Shown here: positions 56,578 to 64,000 of the stretch, piece after piece
Position numbering within the stretch: the first letter of the stretch is position 1
How the letters are laid out: each line of letters starts with the position of its first letter
DNA from: Bacillus sp. WMMC1349
Lineage (GTDB): Bacteria > Bacillota > Bacilli > Bacillales > Bacillaceae
Direction of reading: 5' to 3'
Length of the DNA: 64,000 nucleotides
NCBI RefSeq assembly: GCF_013155385.1
Contig: NZ_JABJUQ010000007.1
Span: forward strand, 1,098,001 to 1,162,000
Notes under the pieces: model-generated
Told to the model about the DNA's origin: nothing
Database searches by the model: none
What the model saw: the letters and a program-made list of their open reading frames with translations, nothing else
Position numbers and translations under genes: made by a program

Positions 56578-57492
56578 ATGGAACAAAATATCGTGTTAAC
56601 AAAAAATTTAACAAAAAAATTCGGAAAACAAACATCGGTCAGCGGGTTGGAGTTGAAAATAGAAAAAGGACAAATATACGGGTTCTTAGGGCCGAACGGT
56701 GCCGGAAAAACCACAACGATCAGAATGCTGTTAGACTTGATTAAGCCTACAAATGGAAATATTCAGCTATTTGGCCAGGATATCCGCAAAAACCGTCTGC
56801 AAATCTTGCAGAGAATCGGTTCTCTAGTTGAATCGCCATCTTATTACGGAAATTTAACCGGAAGAGAAAATCTCGAGGTGATTCGCAGGGTTCGTGATTT
56901 GCCAGAGGGACGGATTGGGGAAGTGCTTGAGATCGTTCGTCTGACAAAAGTGGCGGATCGATTAGCAAAAGAGTACTCGCTGGGAATGAAGCAAAGATTA
57001 GGGATTGCGACTGCTTTAATGAGCAAGCCTGATCTCCTGGTGCTGGATGAACCGACGAATGGACTGGACCCTGCAGGTATTCACGAAATCAGAGAGTTGA
57101 TAAAGGAGTTGCCTGATCAATACGGCATGACCGTGCTGGTATCCAGTCATTTATTAAGCGAGATTGACCAGATGGCGACACAAGTGGGTATTATTATGAA
57201 CGGGAAGCTCATTTTTCAAGATAATATCGAAGCATTAAGGAAAAAACAAAAACCGCTCCTGAAGATTGGAACGAATAATATTCATGAAGCCCAATCCATT
57301 ATACAAAACAGGGGGCTGCATGCAAAACTCCACGAAGGAAACTTGTGGATCAGCGAAACATCGCCAGAATTTGTTTCCGAAATAAACGGAATTCTGGTAC
57401 AGTCGGGAGTCTCTGTTTACAGACTGGAAGAAGTAAAACGGTCTTTGGAGGATATATTTCTGGAACTGACAGGTACGGAGGGAAGTTTATGA
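56578..57492 (+). CDS. ABC transporter ATP-binding protein, lantibiotic/bacitracin-immunity type
   Basis: The 304-residue ATPase belongs to the BcrA/SpaF/NisF-like group. Walker A is GPNGAGKTT (about 39-47), the Q-loop region GSLVESPSYYGNLTGRENL, the signature YSLGMKQRLGIA and Walker B LLVLDEPTNGLDP. The Q-loop Gln is replaced by Glu in LVESP, as is usual for lantibiotic-immunity (LanF) E-loop proteins by family knowledge. It would energise the two permeases that follow. Its stop overlaps the next start (ATGA). Confidence 0.92.
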   Translation: MEQNIVLTKNLTKKFGKQTSVSGLELKIEKGQIYGFLGPNGAGKTTTIRMLLDLIKPTNGNIQLFGQDIRKNRLQILQRIGSLVESPSYYGNLTGRENLEVIRRVRDLPEGRIGEVLEIVRLTKVADRLAKEYSLGMKQRLGIATALMSKPDLLVLDEPTNGLDPAGIHEIRELIKELPDQYGMTVLVSSHLLSEIDQMATQVGIIMNGKLIFQDNIEALRKKQKPLLKIGTNNIHEAQSIIQNRGLHAKLHEGNLWISETSPEFVSEINGILVQSGVSVYRLEEVKRSLEDIFLELTGTEGSL

Positions 57493-58247
57493 GACAAGTG
57501 CTGCGCGGTGATCTCCTGAAACTGAAGCGATCCTCTTTGTTTATCGTCGTCTTCTTGGTTCCCCTTGTTGTTCTGGCTTATGAGCTGTTGAATTTAACTT
57601 ACCGGGGAGAGTATGTCCAAAAGCAAGCTGAAATGTTTAAGGCGTCCTCTATGTGGCAGTATATGCTTTTTGACAACAGCATGCTGTTTGGACTTGGTTT
57701 TCCTTTAGCCGTAACGATTATTGCCTCCATTATTGCAAATATAGAGCATCAGACAAACTCGTGGAAGCAAACGCAGTCTCTGCCGGTATCAAGAGTGGGA
57801 ATTTACTTAAGCAAATATATTTGGCTTTTTAACAGCCTGCTCTTAACTGCAACGATATTTGCGATAGGGATGGTTGTACTGGGCAAGGCTTTGGGATTTG
57901 AAGGACCGATACCGTGGGGGCTTTTATTTGGGGATAGTTATGTTATACTGCTGACGGCTTTGCCGATCATGTCTTTTCAATTATGGTTGTCCATCACACT
58001 TAAAAACCAGGCATTTGCGATTCTCATCGGTACGGTCAGTTCAATTGTCGGTCTCTTTTTAGCTGCCGGAATGACGACACGGTGGTTTCCGCTCGCTTAT
58101 CCGAGCCAGTCTTCAACCATCATCCTGCAATATGAGGGTCTTGGGATCAATCCGGATCTATCGGCTTTTGTCATCATTAATGTTTTTGTCGGAATGATGC
58201 TTTTGATCATTGGGGCCTTTCATTTTAAAAAGCGAGATGAGCTGTAG
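57489..58247 (+). CDS. ABC-2-type permease, lantibiotic-immunity (LanE/MutE-like)
   Basis: The 252-residue membrane protein has six helices and begins MRQVLRGDLLKLKRSSLF, typical of these permeases. A loop NIEHQTNSWKQTQSLPVSR follows helix 2. ATG 57489 overlaps the ATPase stop; the frame continues upstream to 57345 only as an overlap. It likely pairs with the next permease to form the exporter. The substrate is unknown. Confidence 0.88.
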   Translation: MRQVLRGDLLKLKRSSLFIVVFLVPLVVLAYELLNLTYRGEYVQKQAEMFKASSMWQYMLFDNSMLFGLGFPLAVTIIASIIANIEHQTNSWKQTQSLPVSRVGIYLSKYIWLFNSLLLTATIFAIGMVVLGKALGFEGPIPWGLLFGDSYVILLTALPIMSFQLWLSITLKNQAFAILIGTVSSIVGLFLAAGMTTRWFPLAYPSQSSTIILQYEGLGINPDLSAFVIINVFVGMMLLIIGAFHFKKRDEL

Positions 58248-58258
58248 GAGGGTGTATC

Positions 58259-58996
58259 ATGTTAAAAAATATATTAGCAGCTGAAAGGTTGAAATTAAAG
58301 CGTTCGAGAATAGGGGTGTTGTATGTATTGGCCTCTTTTATCAGCGTCCTATTGCCTTACACTAACTTTCGCAATAACTATAAACTATTTGTGCAGCCTG
58401 GTGACAACGAGTGGGTTGAAGCCTGGACACAGGTTGCCGTTTTTATGGGATCCTTTGTGCTGCCGATTCTTGTCGGTATATATGCTGCATTTGTGTGCAG
58501 AGGAGAACATGTAGACGGAGGGTGGAAGCAAATGTTGGCTCTGCCGGTTTTAAGGTCCCGGGTTTTCTTTGCGAAAAGTATTATGGTTGTGATGATGGTT
58601 GCTGCGACGATGGGCATCTTATTCATACTTTTTATTCTATTCGGGTTCCTTTATGGTTTAAAAGGTGGTCTGCCGTTTCTCGCAATTTTAGGATATGTCA
58701 TCCAAGGGTCCATTGCCTGCCTTCCGCTTATCGTGCTGCAGCTGATCATCTCCATCAGGTATAAGACATTCGGTATACCGCTCGCGACCAGCATAGGATT
58801 CACACTGCCGGCCATACTAGCTGCCAATACGCCATTAGGGCAAGTTTATCCTTGGACCCTGCCTATGCTGGGGATGTCTCCTCCTGATGAGTCGCCAATT
58901 GATTCATATCCGTTGTTTTATAGTATATTAATTGTTTTGTTTATCCTGTTTACGGTACTTGGAGTAAGACATTTTTCACGGAGGGATATGGTTTAA
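58259..58996 (+). CDS. ABC-2-type permease, lantibiotic-immunity (LanG/MutG-like)
   Basis: The 245-residue permease is paralogous to its neighbour: N-terminal LKNILAAERLKLKRSRIG, six helices, and the loop CRGEHVDGGWKQMLALPVLRS in the same place as NIEHQTNSWKQTQSLPVSR of its partner. The ATG follows GTAGGAGGGTG. It is the last gene of the three-gene exporter; no lantibiotic biosynthesis genes are present. Confidence 0.88.
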   Translation: MLKNILAAERLKLKRSRIGVLYVLASFISVLLPYTNFRNNYKLFVQPGDNEWVEAWTQVAVFMGSFVLPILVGIYAAFVCRGEHVDGGWKQMLALPVLRSRVFFAKSIMVVMMVAATMGILFILFILFGFLYGLKGGLPFLAILGYVIQGSIACLPLIVLQLIISIRYKTFGIPLATSIGFTLPAILAANTPLGQVYPWTLPMLGMSPPDESPIDSYPLFYSILIVLFILFTVLGVRHFSRRDMV

Positions 58997-59394
58997 AGTC
59001 ATTAAAAAGGATGATTTTTCCCAACAACTTAAGGGTATCAATTCACTTAACTTCTTTTAGGATAAATTCTTGTTTTGTTGCAAAAATGCATATGGAGGTG
59101 GTGTAATTCTCAAGGAGCTGATTTCAATGTAGGACCAAATAGCTTGCAATGAACCGGGCATCTATAGGTGTTATAGGGTTGATATCGTCTGCTGTAAACA
59201 GTCTGAATAGAAGCTGTTTTCCGAGCTGCTTTTTTTAGAAAACAGCTTTTTAGTTTCAAAATATTAACACAATTGTATTCACTATGAGGCCTGAGAAATA
59301 GGCTGTGCTATAGAAATCTGTCGCACACCTCCCTTTTGCTTTTTTTAAAATTCGCTCGCAATAATCCAGGCGGAAAGAATGAGGCGTCACTATT
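58997..59394. other. Non-coding stretch after the ABC exporter, with a terminator
   Basis: No intact gene is visible. A strong hairpin, AAGCTGTTTTC (59211-59221) with GAAAACAGCTT (59238-59248) followed by T, could be the exporter terminator, although it is about 215 bases after the last stop. The rest resembles eroded coding DNA. Confidence 0.4.
59211..59252 (+). terminator. Intrinsic terminator downstream of the ABC exporter
   Basis: Eleven-base perfect arms (59211-59221 and 59238-59248) end in a T5 tail. Confidence 0.65.
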
Positions 59395-59859
59395 CGCACT
59401 AAAGCGGGTGCATGTTATGATGCCTTCTGTGCGGCAGTTATTTCACATTATGCTGAATAGGAGAATTGGAAGAAAAAATACTTGTTTTTTCTAAAAACAG
59501 CTATTTCTTAGCTTATACAAAGCATGTTTTCAAGCCTGATAAGTTGAAATGAAACAGAACAGCATATTCGGCTTGAGAATGTGTCCTTTTCTTATGGAAG
59601 TCATCCAGTCATAAAATTTAACTGTTAAAACAGGCTCAAAATCGCTTTGCTTGGAAAGTCAGGCAGCGGTAAGACGCTGTCAATGCGTGTTTTAAGGGTT
59701 GTACAGACCGAATGCAACATTAACGGGTTTACATCTATTGAACTGCGGGGAAAGATGGGGGCTGTATTGCAAGAAAGCTATCTCTTTAATGATACGATTG
59801 CCAATAAGATTTCGGAATTCACCGACTTACTAGACAGCTCCATTTCCTACCAATACTAA
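59395..59859 (+). pseudogene. Degenerate ABC exporter gene (CydC/CydD-like)
   Basis: The clear core starts near 59560 as HIRLENVSFSYGSHPVIKF, stops, and continues in another frame as KIALLGKSGSGKT (Walker A, from about 59640), then RGKMGAVLQESYLFNDTIANKI (Q-loop). Signature and Walker B regions are missing. Upstream, a fragment DAFCAAVISHYAE with an in-frame TAG (near 59425-59465) would fit the end of an exporter membrane domain. At least one frameshift, one nonsense codon and truncation at both ends show a dead gene. CydC-type thiol exporters are the best match by motif. Confidence 0.65.
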
Positions 59860-60168
59860 CTTGATCTTGTAATCAATGAATTGCTTTTTTAGCGATTTGA
59901 TTTTTATGGGGATAACGGTTTCTGCCAATCGCGGTTTAAGAATATCAGTTGTATTTATGCATGTCAGACATAAGTTTGACAGCAATTGATCAAAAACAAA
60001 GTTTAGCAGAGTGAAAAAAAATGAAACCTTCGCAACATACATACGTCTTAGTATATAGATACCGGCTTTAGGAACATGCTCTTTCCTCACTTCCGGTCGT
60101 TTAAATTGAAATGGAAGTGGGTATATGTAAAGTGTGAATCATCATAATAACAGAGAAGGAGCAAACGA
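59860..60168. other. Intergenic region before yjbC, nothing recognised
   Basis: About 310 bases with an 86-codon minus-strand frame (60090-59830) that overlaps the pseudogene and lacks a ribosome binding site. I do not call it. The yjbC promoter should lie in the right half. Confidence 0.35.
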
Positions 60169-60747
60169 ATGGCCTGGTATGACAAACTAAGTGGATATTT
60201 CCCAGTTGAAGAGATGAAATCAAAAGAACATATGGAGGCGTTACTAAAAGAACGAGATGATATTTATCAAAAAGAAGAAGGTAGACACCATGTTTTGATG
60301 TACGCCGAGTTTGATTCTTTTATTTTTATCGACTATTTATTTGTTTCAAGAGATGCGAGAGGCCAAGGGCTCGGGACGAAACTAATTGAGAAACTGAAAA
60401 AGAAAAACAAACCGATTCTACTTGAAGTTGAACCCATTGATGAAGATGATATCGACACAGCGAAGCGTCTGAAATTTTATCAAAAGGAACACTTTAAACA
60501 TGCTGAATCTATTGGTTATCGGCGCAGATCATTGGCTACCGGTAAGGTTAGTAAAATGGAGATCTTGTATTGGACTCCCAAATCAAATACAGAAGAAGAA
60601 GTGTATGAAGCTATGAAAGAGACGTACAAAAAAATCCATACTTACAAAGATGAAAAGTGGTATGGCGAACCTTTTGAAGATGTCGAAGATGTATTAGAAA
60701 TTGTTGAGGATAAAGAGACGAAAAATATTTTTGATCAATTAAGCTAA
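60169..60747 (+). CDS. yjbC: YjbC, GNAT-type acetyltransferase
   Basis: The 192-residue protein has a GNAT core with the acetyl-CoA loop SRDARGQGLGTKLIEKLK (about 60-77). It matches the YjbC position directly upstream of spx. In B. subtilis yjbC and spx form a stress-induced operon with an additional promoter before spx. The ATG follows AGAAGGAG. The target substrate is unknown. Confidence 0.9.
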   Translation: MAWYDKLSGYFPVEEMKSKEHMEALLKERDDIYQKEEGRHHVLMYAEFDSFIFIDYLFVSRDARGQGLGTKLIEKLKKKNKPILLEVEPIDEDDIDTAKRLKFYQKEHFKHAESIGYRRRSLATGKVSKMEILYWTPKSNTEEEVYEAMKETYKKIHTYKDEKWYGEPFEDVEDVLEIVEDKETKNIFDQLS

Positions 60748-60782
60748 ATCACTCAAAAAATGACGATATCCTCTGTTAATAC

Positions 60783-60827
60783 TTACTTTTTTATAGTATA
60801 ATACACTATAAAGATTACTTTTTTATA
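60783..60827 (+). promoter_or_regulatory. Operator-like palindrome and direct repeats at the spx promoter
   Basis: TTTATAGT (60790-60797) and ACTATAAA (60805-60812) form a perfect palindrome centred on TATAAT (60797-60802). The 13-mer TTACTTTTTTATA occurs twice (60783-60795 and 60815-60827), 32 bases apart, about three helical turns. In B. subtilis the promoter in this gap is repressed by PerR and YodB, so these are candidate sites. Confidence 0.55.
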
Positions 60828-60882
60828 CTTATTTCAATTTAAAAACAGTTATTTCATTCTATTTTTCAAGGAGTGAAGAATT

Positions 60883-61278
60883 ATGGTTACATTATATACA
60901 TCACCAAGTTGCACGTCATGTAGAAAGGCGCGCGCGTGGTTAGAAGAGCACGATATTCCATTTACAGAAAGAAATATTTTTTCAGAGCCTTTATCAATTG
61001 AGGAGATAAAAGAAATCTTAAGGATGACAGAAGATGGAACAGATGAAATTATTTCGACACGCTCTAAAGTGTTTCAAAAGCTGAACGTCAACCTTGAAAC
61101 GATGCCTCTTCAAGAGCTTTACCAGCTCATTAATGAACATCCGGGTCTTTTGCGACGACCGATTCTCATCGATGAGAAACGATTACAGGTGGGGTACAAT
61201 GAAGACGAAATTCGTCGATTCCTTCCTCGTAAAGTGCGTACATTCCAATTAAGGGAAGCGCAACGTCTTGCAAATTAA
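60883..61278 (+). CDS. spx: Spx, redox-sensing RNA polymerase-binding regulator
   Basis: Spx binds the alpha C-terminal domain of RNA polymerase under disulfide stress, activates trxA and trxB, and blocks ComA-type activation. The 131-residue protein is nearly identical to B. subtilis Spx. The redox CXXC is at Cys10-Cys13 ([11 protein letters not shown]), and [25 protein letters not shown] and C-terminal LREAQRLAN (ClpXP recognition) are conserved. The ATG follows AAGGAGTG. Confidence 0.97.
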   Translation: MVTLYTSPSCTSCRKARAWLEEHDIPFTERNIFSEPLSIEEIKEILRMTEDGTDEIISTRSKVFQKLNVNLETMPLQELYQLINEHPGLLRRPILIDEKRLQVGYNEDEIRRFLPRKVRTFQLREAQRLAN

Positions 61279-61296
61279 GCATCTTAAAGAAACTGC

Positions 61297-61326
61297 AGAA
61301 GGCTGAAAATTCGGCCTTCTTTTTTG
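61297..61326 (+). terminator. Terminator after spx
   Basis: AGAAGGC (61297-61303) pairs with GCCTTCT (61314-61320), followed by T7. Confidence 0.85.
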
Positions 61327-61355
61327 CTTCTAAACAACCCTTATCAAAAAATGAC

Positions 61356-62018
61356 TTATGATTTATTACTCAATTGTTCATAATAAATACTGGATATAAT
61401 CACAAAAATAACGGTAAGAACAGGGAGTGCCATCTCAAAGCTACTATGTTTCGTCATAAAGTAAGACAGCTCTTGTTCTTTGACGATCATTTCGCCACCC
61501 GTATAGGCAAGCAGACCGCTGCCGATATATATAAGTAATGGAAACTTTCTCATGGCGACTTGGATGAGCCTGCTTCCCCAAATAATAATGGGGACCGAAA
61601 TCATTAATCCGAACACAACAAGCCACATACGGCCATGTGATGCTCCGGCAACTGCAACGACATTGTCCAGTGACATAAATAAATCGGCAATGACAATAAT
61701 TTTAATCGCCTTCCACAAAGATGTCCCACTTTTGACATGCTGACTATCCCTTTTTTCAATCAGAAGTTGGTATCCTAAATAAAGAAGGAAAATTCCGCCG
61801 AATAATTGCAGATAAGGAACTGTTAATAGATAAACTGCCGTTGTGGTTAAAATGATTCTCATTAAAATAGCTATGCATGTACCTGTGATAATCGCTGTTT
61901 GTCTTTGCTCAGGAGGTAAATTACGGCTTGCCATTGCAATTACGATGGCATTATCACCACCGAGAATCATATCGATCCCTATGATCATCAATAGAGGCAT
62001 TAGTAAATCTTGTTCCAC
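61356..62018 (-). CDS. yjbE: YjbE, TerC-family membrane protein
   Basis: This 220-residue TerC protein has seven helices. The metal-associated motifs are GGDNAIVIAMASRNLPPEQ (about 20-38) and SLDNVVAVAGASHG (about 117-130). Related Bacillus TerC proteins (MeeF, MeeY) export Mn2+ and metallate secreted enzymes; YjbE itself is less studied. I choose GTG 62018 because GAGGTG lies seven bases upstream; another GTG at 62033 opens the frame but lacks a site. It is convergent with spx and divergent from mecA. Confidence 0.9.
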   Translation of the reverse strand: MEQDLLMPLLMIIGIDMILGGDNAIVIAMASRNLPPEQRQTAIITGTCIAILMRIILTTTAVYLLTVPYLQLFGGIFLLYLGYQLLIEKRDSQHVKSGTSLWKAIKIIVIADLFMSLDNVVAVAGASHGRMWLVVFGLMISVPIIIWGSRLIQVAMRKFPLLIYIGSGLLAYTGGEMIVKEQELSYFMTKHSSFEMALPVLTVIFVIISSIYYEQLSNKS

Positions 62019-62253
62019 CCCATGGCACCTCACTTTTTGTTGCTTGTACTCATGATATATATGAAAGATGACGAAGATTATGTTAAGGTAGTCTATTTCT
62101 TAAATGTTTTATGACTTTCCGCTCATAAAACATTTTTAAAGGAGTTTCAGGAAAGATTAAGAAGTAGACGTATTGGGTAAAGTGTAGTAAAGTACAATTA
62201 ACTGGGAGCTTAGTTATCCCTTCAACATCTCGACAAGAAGGGAAGGTTGGCAA

Positions 62254-62889
62254 ATGGAAATTGAGAGAATAAATGAACATACGGTTAAGTTCTATATTTC
62301 TTATGGTGATATAGAGGATCGCGGATTTGACAGAGAAGAAATTTGGTACAATCGCGAACGCAGTGAAGAGCTCTTTTGGGAAGTGATGGATGAAGTGCAC
62401 GAAGAAGAAGAGTTTGCCGTTGAAGGCCCCCTTTGGATTCAAGTGCAGGCTCTTGATAAAGGCTTGGAAATTATTGTGACAAGGGCCCAGCTTTCAAAAG
62501 ACGGGCAAAAGCTTGAACTGCCGATCCCTGAAGATAAAAAGCAAGACACAGAGGAAACGCTTGATGCTCTTTTAGAGGACTTCAGAAATGAAGAACAAGA
62601 GGAAGAACAAAAGCTGCAGTTCGTTTTAAAATTTGCTGATTTTGAAGACTTGATCTTACTATCTAAAATGTCTGTCAGCGGTTGCCAAACTACATTATAT
62701 TCTCATGAAAACCGTTATTATTTATTCGTTGATTTTGATGAACAGCATGATGAAGATGTTGAGAATCAACTGAGCATCTTGCTTGAATATGCCTCAGAAT
62801 CTAAAATGACTATTCACATGCTTAATGAGTATGGAACACTAATTGCGGCAGATGATGCCCTTCATACAATAAAAAAACACTTTGCATAA
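62254..62889 (+). CDS. mecA: MecA, ClpC adaptor protein
   Basis: MecA targets ComK and other proteins to ClpCP and so blocks competence. The 211-residue protein has an N-terminal substrate-binding domain (MEIERINEHTVKFYISYGDIEDRGFDREEIW), an acidic linker (about 80-120; EEQEEEQ) and a C-terminal ClpC-binding domain (about 120-211; FKFADFEDLILLSK-like, YYLFVDF). The ATG follows GAAGGGAAGG. It is monocistronic and followed by a terminator. Confidence 0.95.
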   Translation: MEIERINEHTVKFYISYGDIEDRGFDREEIWYNRERSEELFWEVMDEVHEEEEFAVEGPLWIQVQALDKGLEIIVTRAQLSKDGQKLELPIPEDKKQDTEETLDALLEDFRNEEQEEEQKLQFVLKFADFEDLILLSKMSVSGCQTTLYSHENRYYLFVDFDEQHDEDVENQLSILLEYASESKMTIHMLNEYGTLIAADDALHTIKKHFA

Positions 62890-62895
62890 TATATC

Positions 62896-62926
62896 AACCT
62901 TTCTCATGACCGGGAAAGGTTTTTTA
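62896..62926 (+). terminator. Terminator after mecA
   Basis: AACCTTTC (62896-62903) pairs with GAAAGGTT (62914-62921), then T5. Confidence 0.8.
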
Positions 62927-63094
62927 TGTGGATGAATTTTGCTTGGAAAGAGAAACAAAAACAGGGAAAATTAAAGATGTGTTACCGATTATAGCGGGAC
63001 AGCGCATAAATCATAACGAAAAAAATCCTGGCATGTTTAATCCCCAGTAGCAAGTTTTTAAGGGGTTGGAGATCTCCGCCGCTTTTCTACTTTC

Positions 63095-63130
63095 AAAACT
63101 CTTTTTTCTTATTAAGAAAGGAGAGCTTTT
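63095..63130 (+). promoter_or_regulatory. Possible ComK binding boxes before coiA
   Basis: AAAACTCTTTTTT (63095-63107) is an exact AAAA-N5-TTTT box. A second, imperfect half, AAAGGAGAGCTTTT, lies at 63117-63130. ComK sites are pairs of such boxes, and coiA belongs to the ComK regulon in B. subtilis. AT-rich chance matches are possible. Confidence 0.45.
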
Positions 63131-63172
63131 TTCTTATGCAGAATACATAAAGAATAGAAAGGAGAGATGAAT

Positions 63173-64000
63173 GTGTTGTGCGCAATAATGAAACAAGGGC
63201 AGCTGGTTTGTTTGGGAGATGGATACACAGCTAATGAACTGAAGCGATTACGAAACAGCCACTCTTTCTACTGCCCGGTCTGCCACCATGAAGTAAAATT
63301 AAAACTCGGTGAAAAAAGAATCTATCATTTTGCACATAAACCTGATGCAGCTTGTCCTGTGTCCCATGATCGGGAAAGTGTTTATCATTTACAGGGAAAA
63401 CAGCTTCTTTATCAATGGCTTAAAAAGCAAAGGTTAAGACCGGTCCTTGAACCATATATAAAGAAGATTAAGCAAAGACCAGATTTATTAGTGAAATGTG
63501 GAATGAAGATCATCGCAATTGAATTTCAGTGTGCAACTCTCAAATTGACAGATTATCAAAAACGGACAACCGGATTTGTTGAACTTGGGATTGATCCCAT
63601 TTGGATCATCGGTGGAAATCGACTCAAACGATTGGCTAACAGTTTTTTTCAGCTTTCAGAGTTTCATTGGCAGTTCGTAAAGAGAAAGGAAAAACATTCG
63701 AAACTTTTGTTTTTTTGTCCAGAACAAAAAGCTTTTCTCATACTTGAACAGTTGACCCCATTTTTGAAAAATAAATCCTCGGCATCGGTCACCTATCTTC
63801 CGCTTCAACAGACGAGAGCAGCTTCTTTCATGACTTCAGCTAAAAAATGTTCATCTCTTCAGCTTAGTGGCTGGAAAAGAAACCTCCATCATTTCCGGAC
63901 GACATCCCACCGTTTTTTGACAAAGGATACAAAGCAAATGATGGAGTTGTTTTATCAAAAGCTTCACATTTCGCTTCCTTTTTTCCCTTCAGAAGTGTTT
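63173..64000 (+). CDS. coiA: Competence protein CoiA (5' part, runs off the window)
   Basis: CoiA acts in recombination of DNA taken up during transformation. The 276 codons present show the N-terminal CPVCHHEVKLKLGEKRIYHFAHK zinc-finger-like region (two Cys of CPVC near 35-38, then HFAH) and a nuclease-like core, RPDLLVKCG...IAIEFQCA, whose Asp and Glu-x-Gln fit a PD-(D/E)xK active site. The start is GTG 63173 with GGAGA seven bases upstream; TTG 63176 is an alternative. There is no stop before the window end. B. subtilis CoiA is about 370 residues, so roughly 100 are missing. Confidence 0.88.
   Translation, partial: MLCAIMKQGQLVCLGDGYTANELKRLRNSHSFYCPVCHHEVKLKLGEKRIYHFAHKPDAACPVSHDRESVYHLQGKQLLYQWLKKQRLRPVLEPYIKKIKQRPDLLVKCGMKIIAIEFQCATLKLTDYQKRTTGFVELGIDPIWIIGGNRLKRLANSFFQLSEFHWQFVKRKEKHSKLLFFCPEQKAFLILEQLTPFLKNKSSASVTYLPLQQTRAASFMTSAKKCSSLQLSGWKRNLHHFRTTSHRFLTKDTKQMMELFYQKLHISLPFFPSEVF

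Noticed and set aside
59830-60090. 86-codon minus-strand frame
   Set aside because: No ribosome binding site, it overlaps the ABC pseudogene, and the product has no recognisable features.

Overview
The window is a chromosomal segment of a low-GC, spore-forming Bacillus close to the B. subtilis group. The evidence is gene order. From left to right I recognise the yisL-yisN-asnO, yisQ-yisR, yitJ-yitK-yitL, yitS-yitT-ipi-yizC-yitU-yitV-yitW, argCJBD-carAB-argF, yjzC-yjzD-yjaU-yjaV-med-comZ-yjzB-fabHA-fabF-yjaZ-appDFABC-yjbA, trpS-oppABCDF and yjbC-spx-yjbE-mecA-coiA blocks, in the order known from B. subtilis 168. Sporulation genes (asnO, a GerPA/GerPF-type protein, a Rap phosphatase) and competence genes (med, comZ, mecA, spx, coiA, opp) fit this assignment. 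Most genes have strong AGGAGG-type ribosome binding sites and many end in clear intrinsic terminators.

Layout. 1-8560: the tail of an unidentified gene, an RsgA-type GTPase, yisL/yisN, asparagine synthetase AsnO, a Ca2+/cation antiporter, a MATE exporter with a divergent AraC regulator, and an acetyltransferase. 8570-19400: the yitJ methionine gene with its S-box (SAM) riboswitch, yitK, yitL, two small genes, DegV-family yitS, yitT with a BsuPI-type protein, an orphan Rap phosphatase, a small-gene pair with yizC, and yitU/yitV/yitW. 19480-28920: an arginine/carbamoyl-phosphate operon behind an ARG box. 28919-36590: uppP, small yjz genes, the med-comZ competence pair, and FapR-controlled fabHA-fabF. 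36600-53390: two oligopeptide ABC operons (app and opp) separated by yjbA, the c-di-AMP-riboswitch-controlled potassium transporter kimA, and T-box-controlled trpS. 53390-60170: an accessory region with a two-component system, a divergent three-gene ABC exporter, gene debris and a degenerate ABC exporter gene. 60169-64000: yjbC, spx, yjbE, mecA and the 5' part of coiA.

How the genes work together. Several metabolic switches are readable directly: S-box for yitJ, T-box for trpS, c-di-AMP riboswitch for kimA, ARG box for arginine synthesis, FapR box for fatty-acid initiation. The peptide importers, Rap phosphatase, Med/ComZ, MecA, Spx and CoiA touch the same developmental network of peptide sensing, ComK stability and DNA uptake. 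The accessory region at 53.4-60.2 kb replaces the short oppF-yjbC interval of B. subtilis. It looks like a cell-envelope peptide-antibiotic resistance module of the lantibiotic/bacitracin immunity type. Its histidine kinase is split by a frameshift as sequenced.

I did not find a clearly undescribed biological system. The best leads are the frameshifted kinase module, inverted copies of a structured repeat bracketing the app-opp region, a BsuPI protein with a lipoprotein-like leader and an internal start, small genes of unknown function, and an orphan rap. There are no rRNA genes, tRNA genes, CRISPR arrays or intact insertion sequences that I can see.
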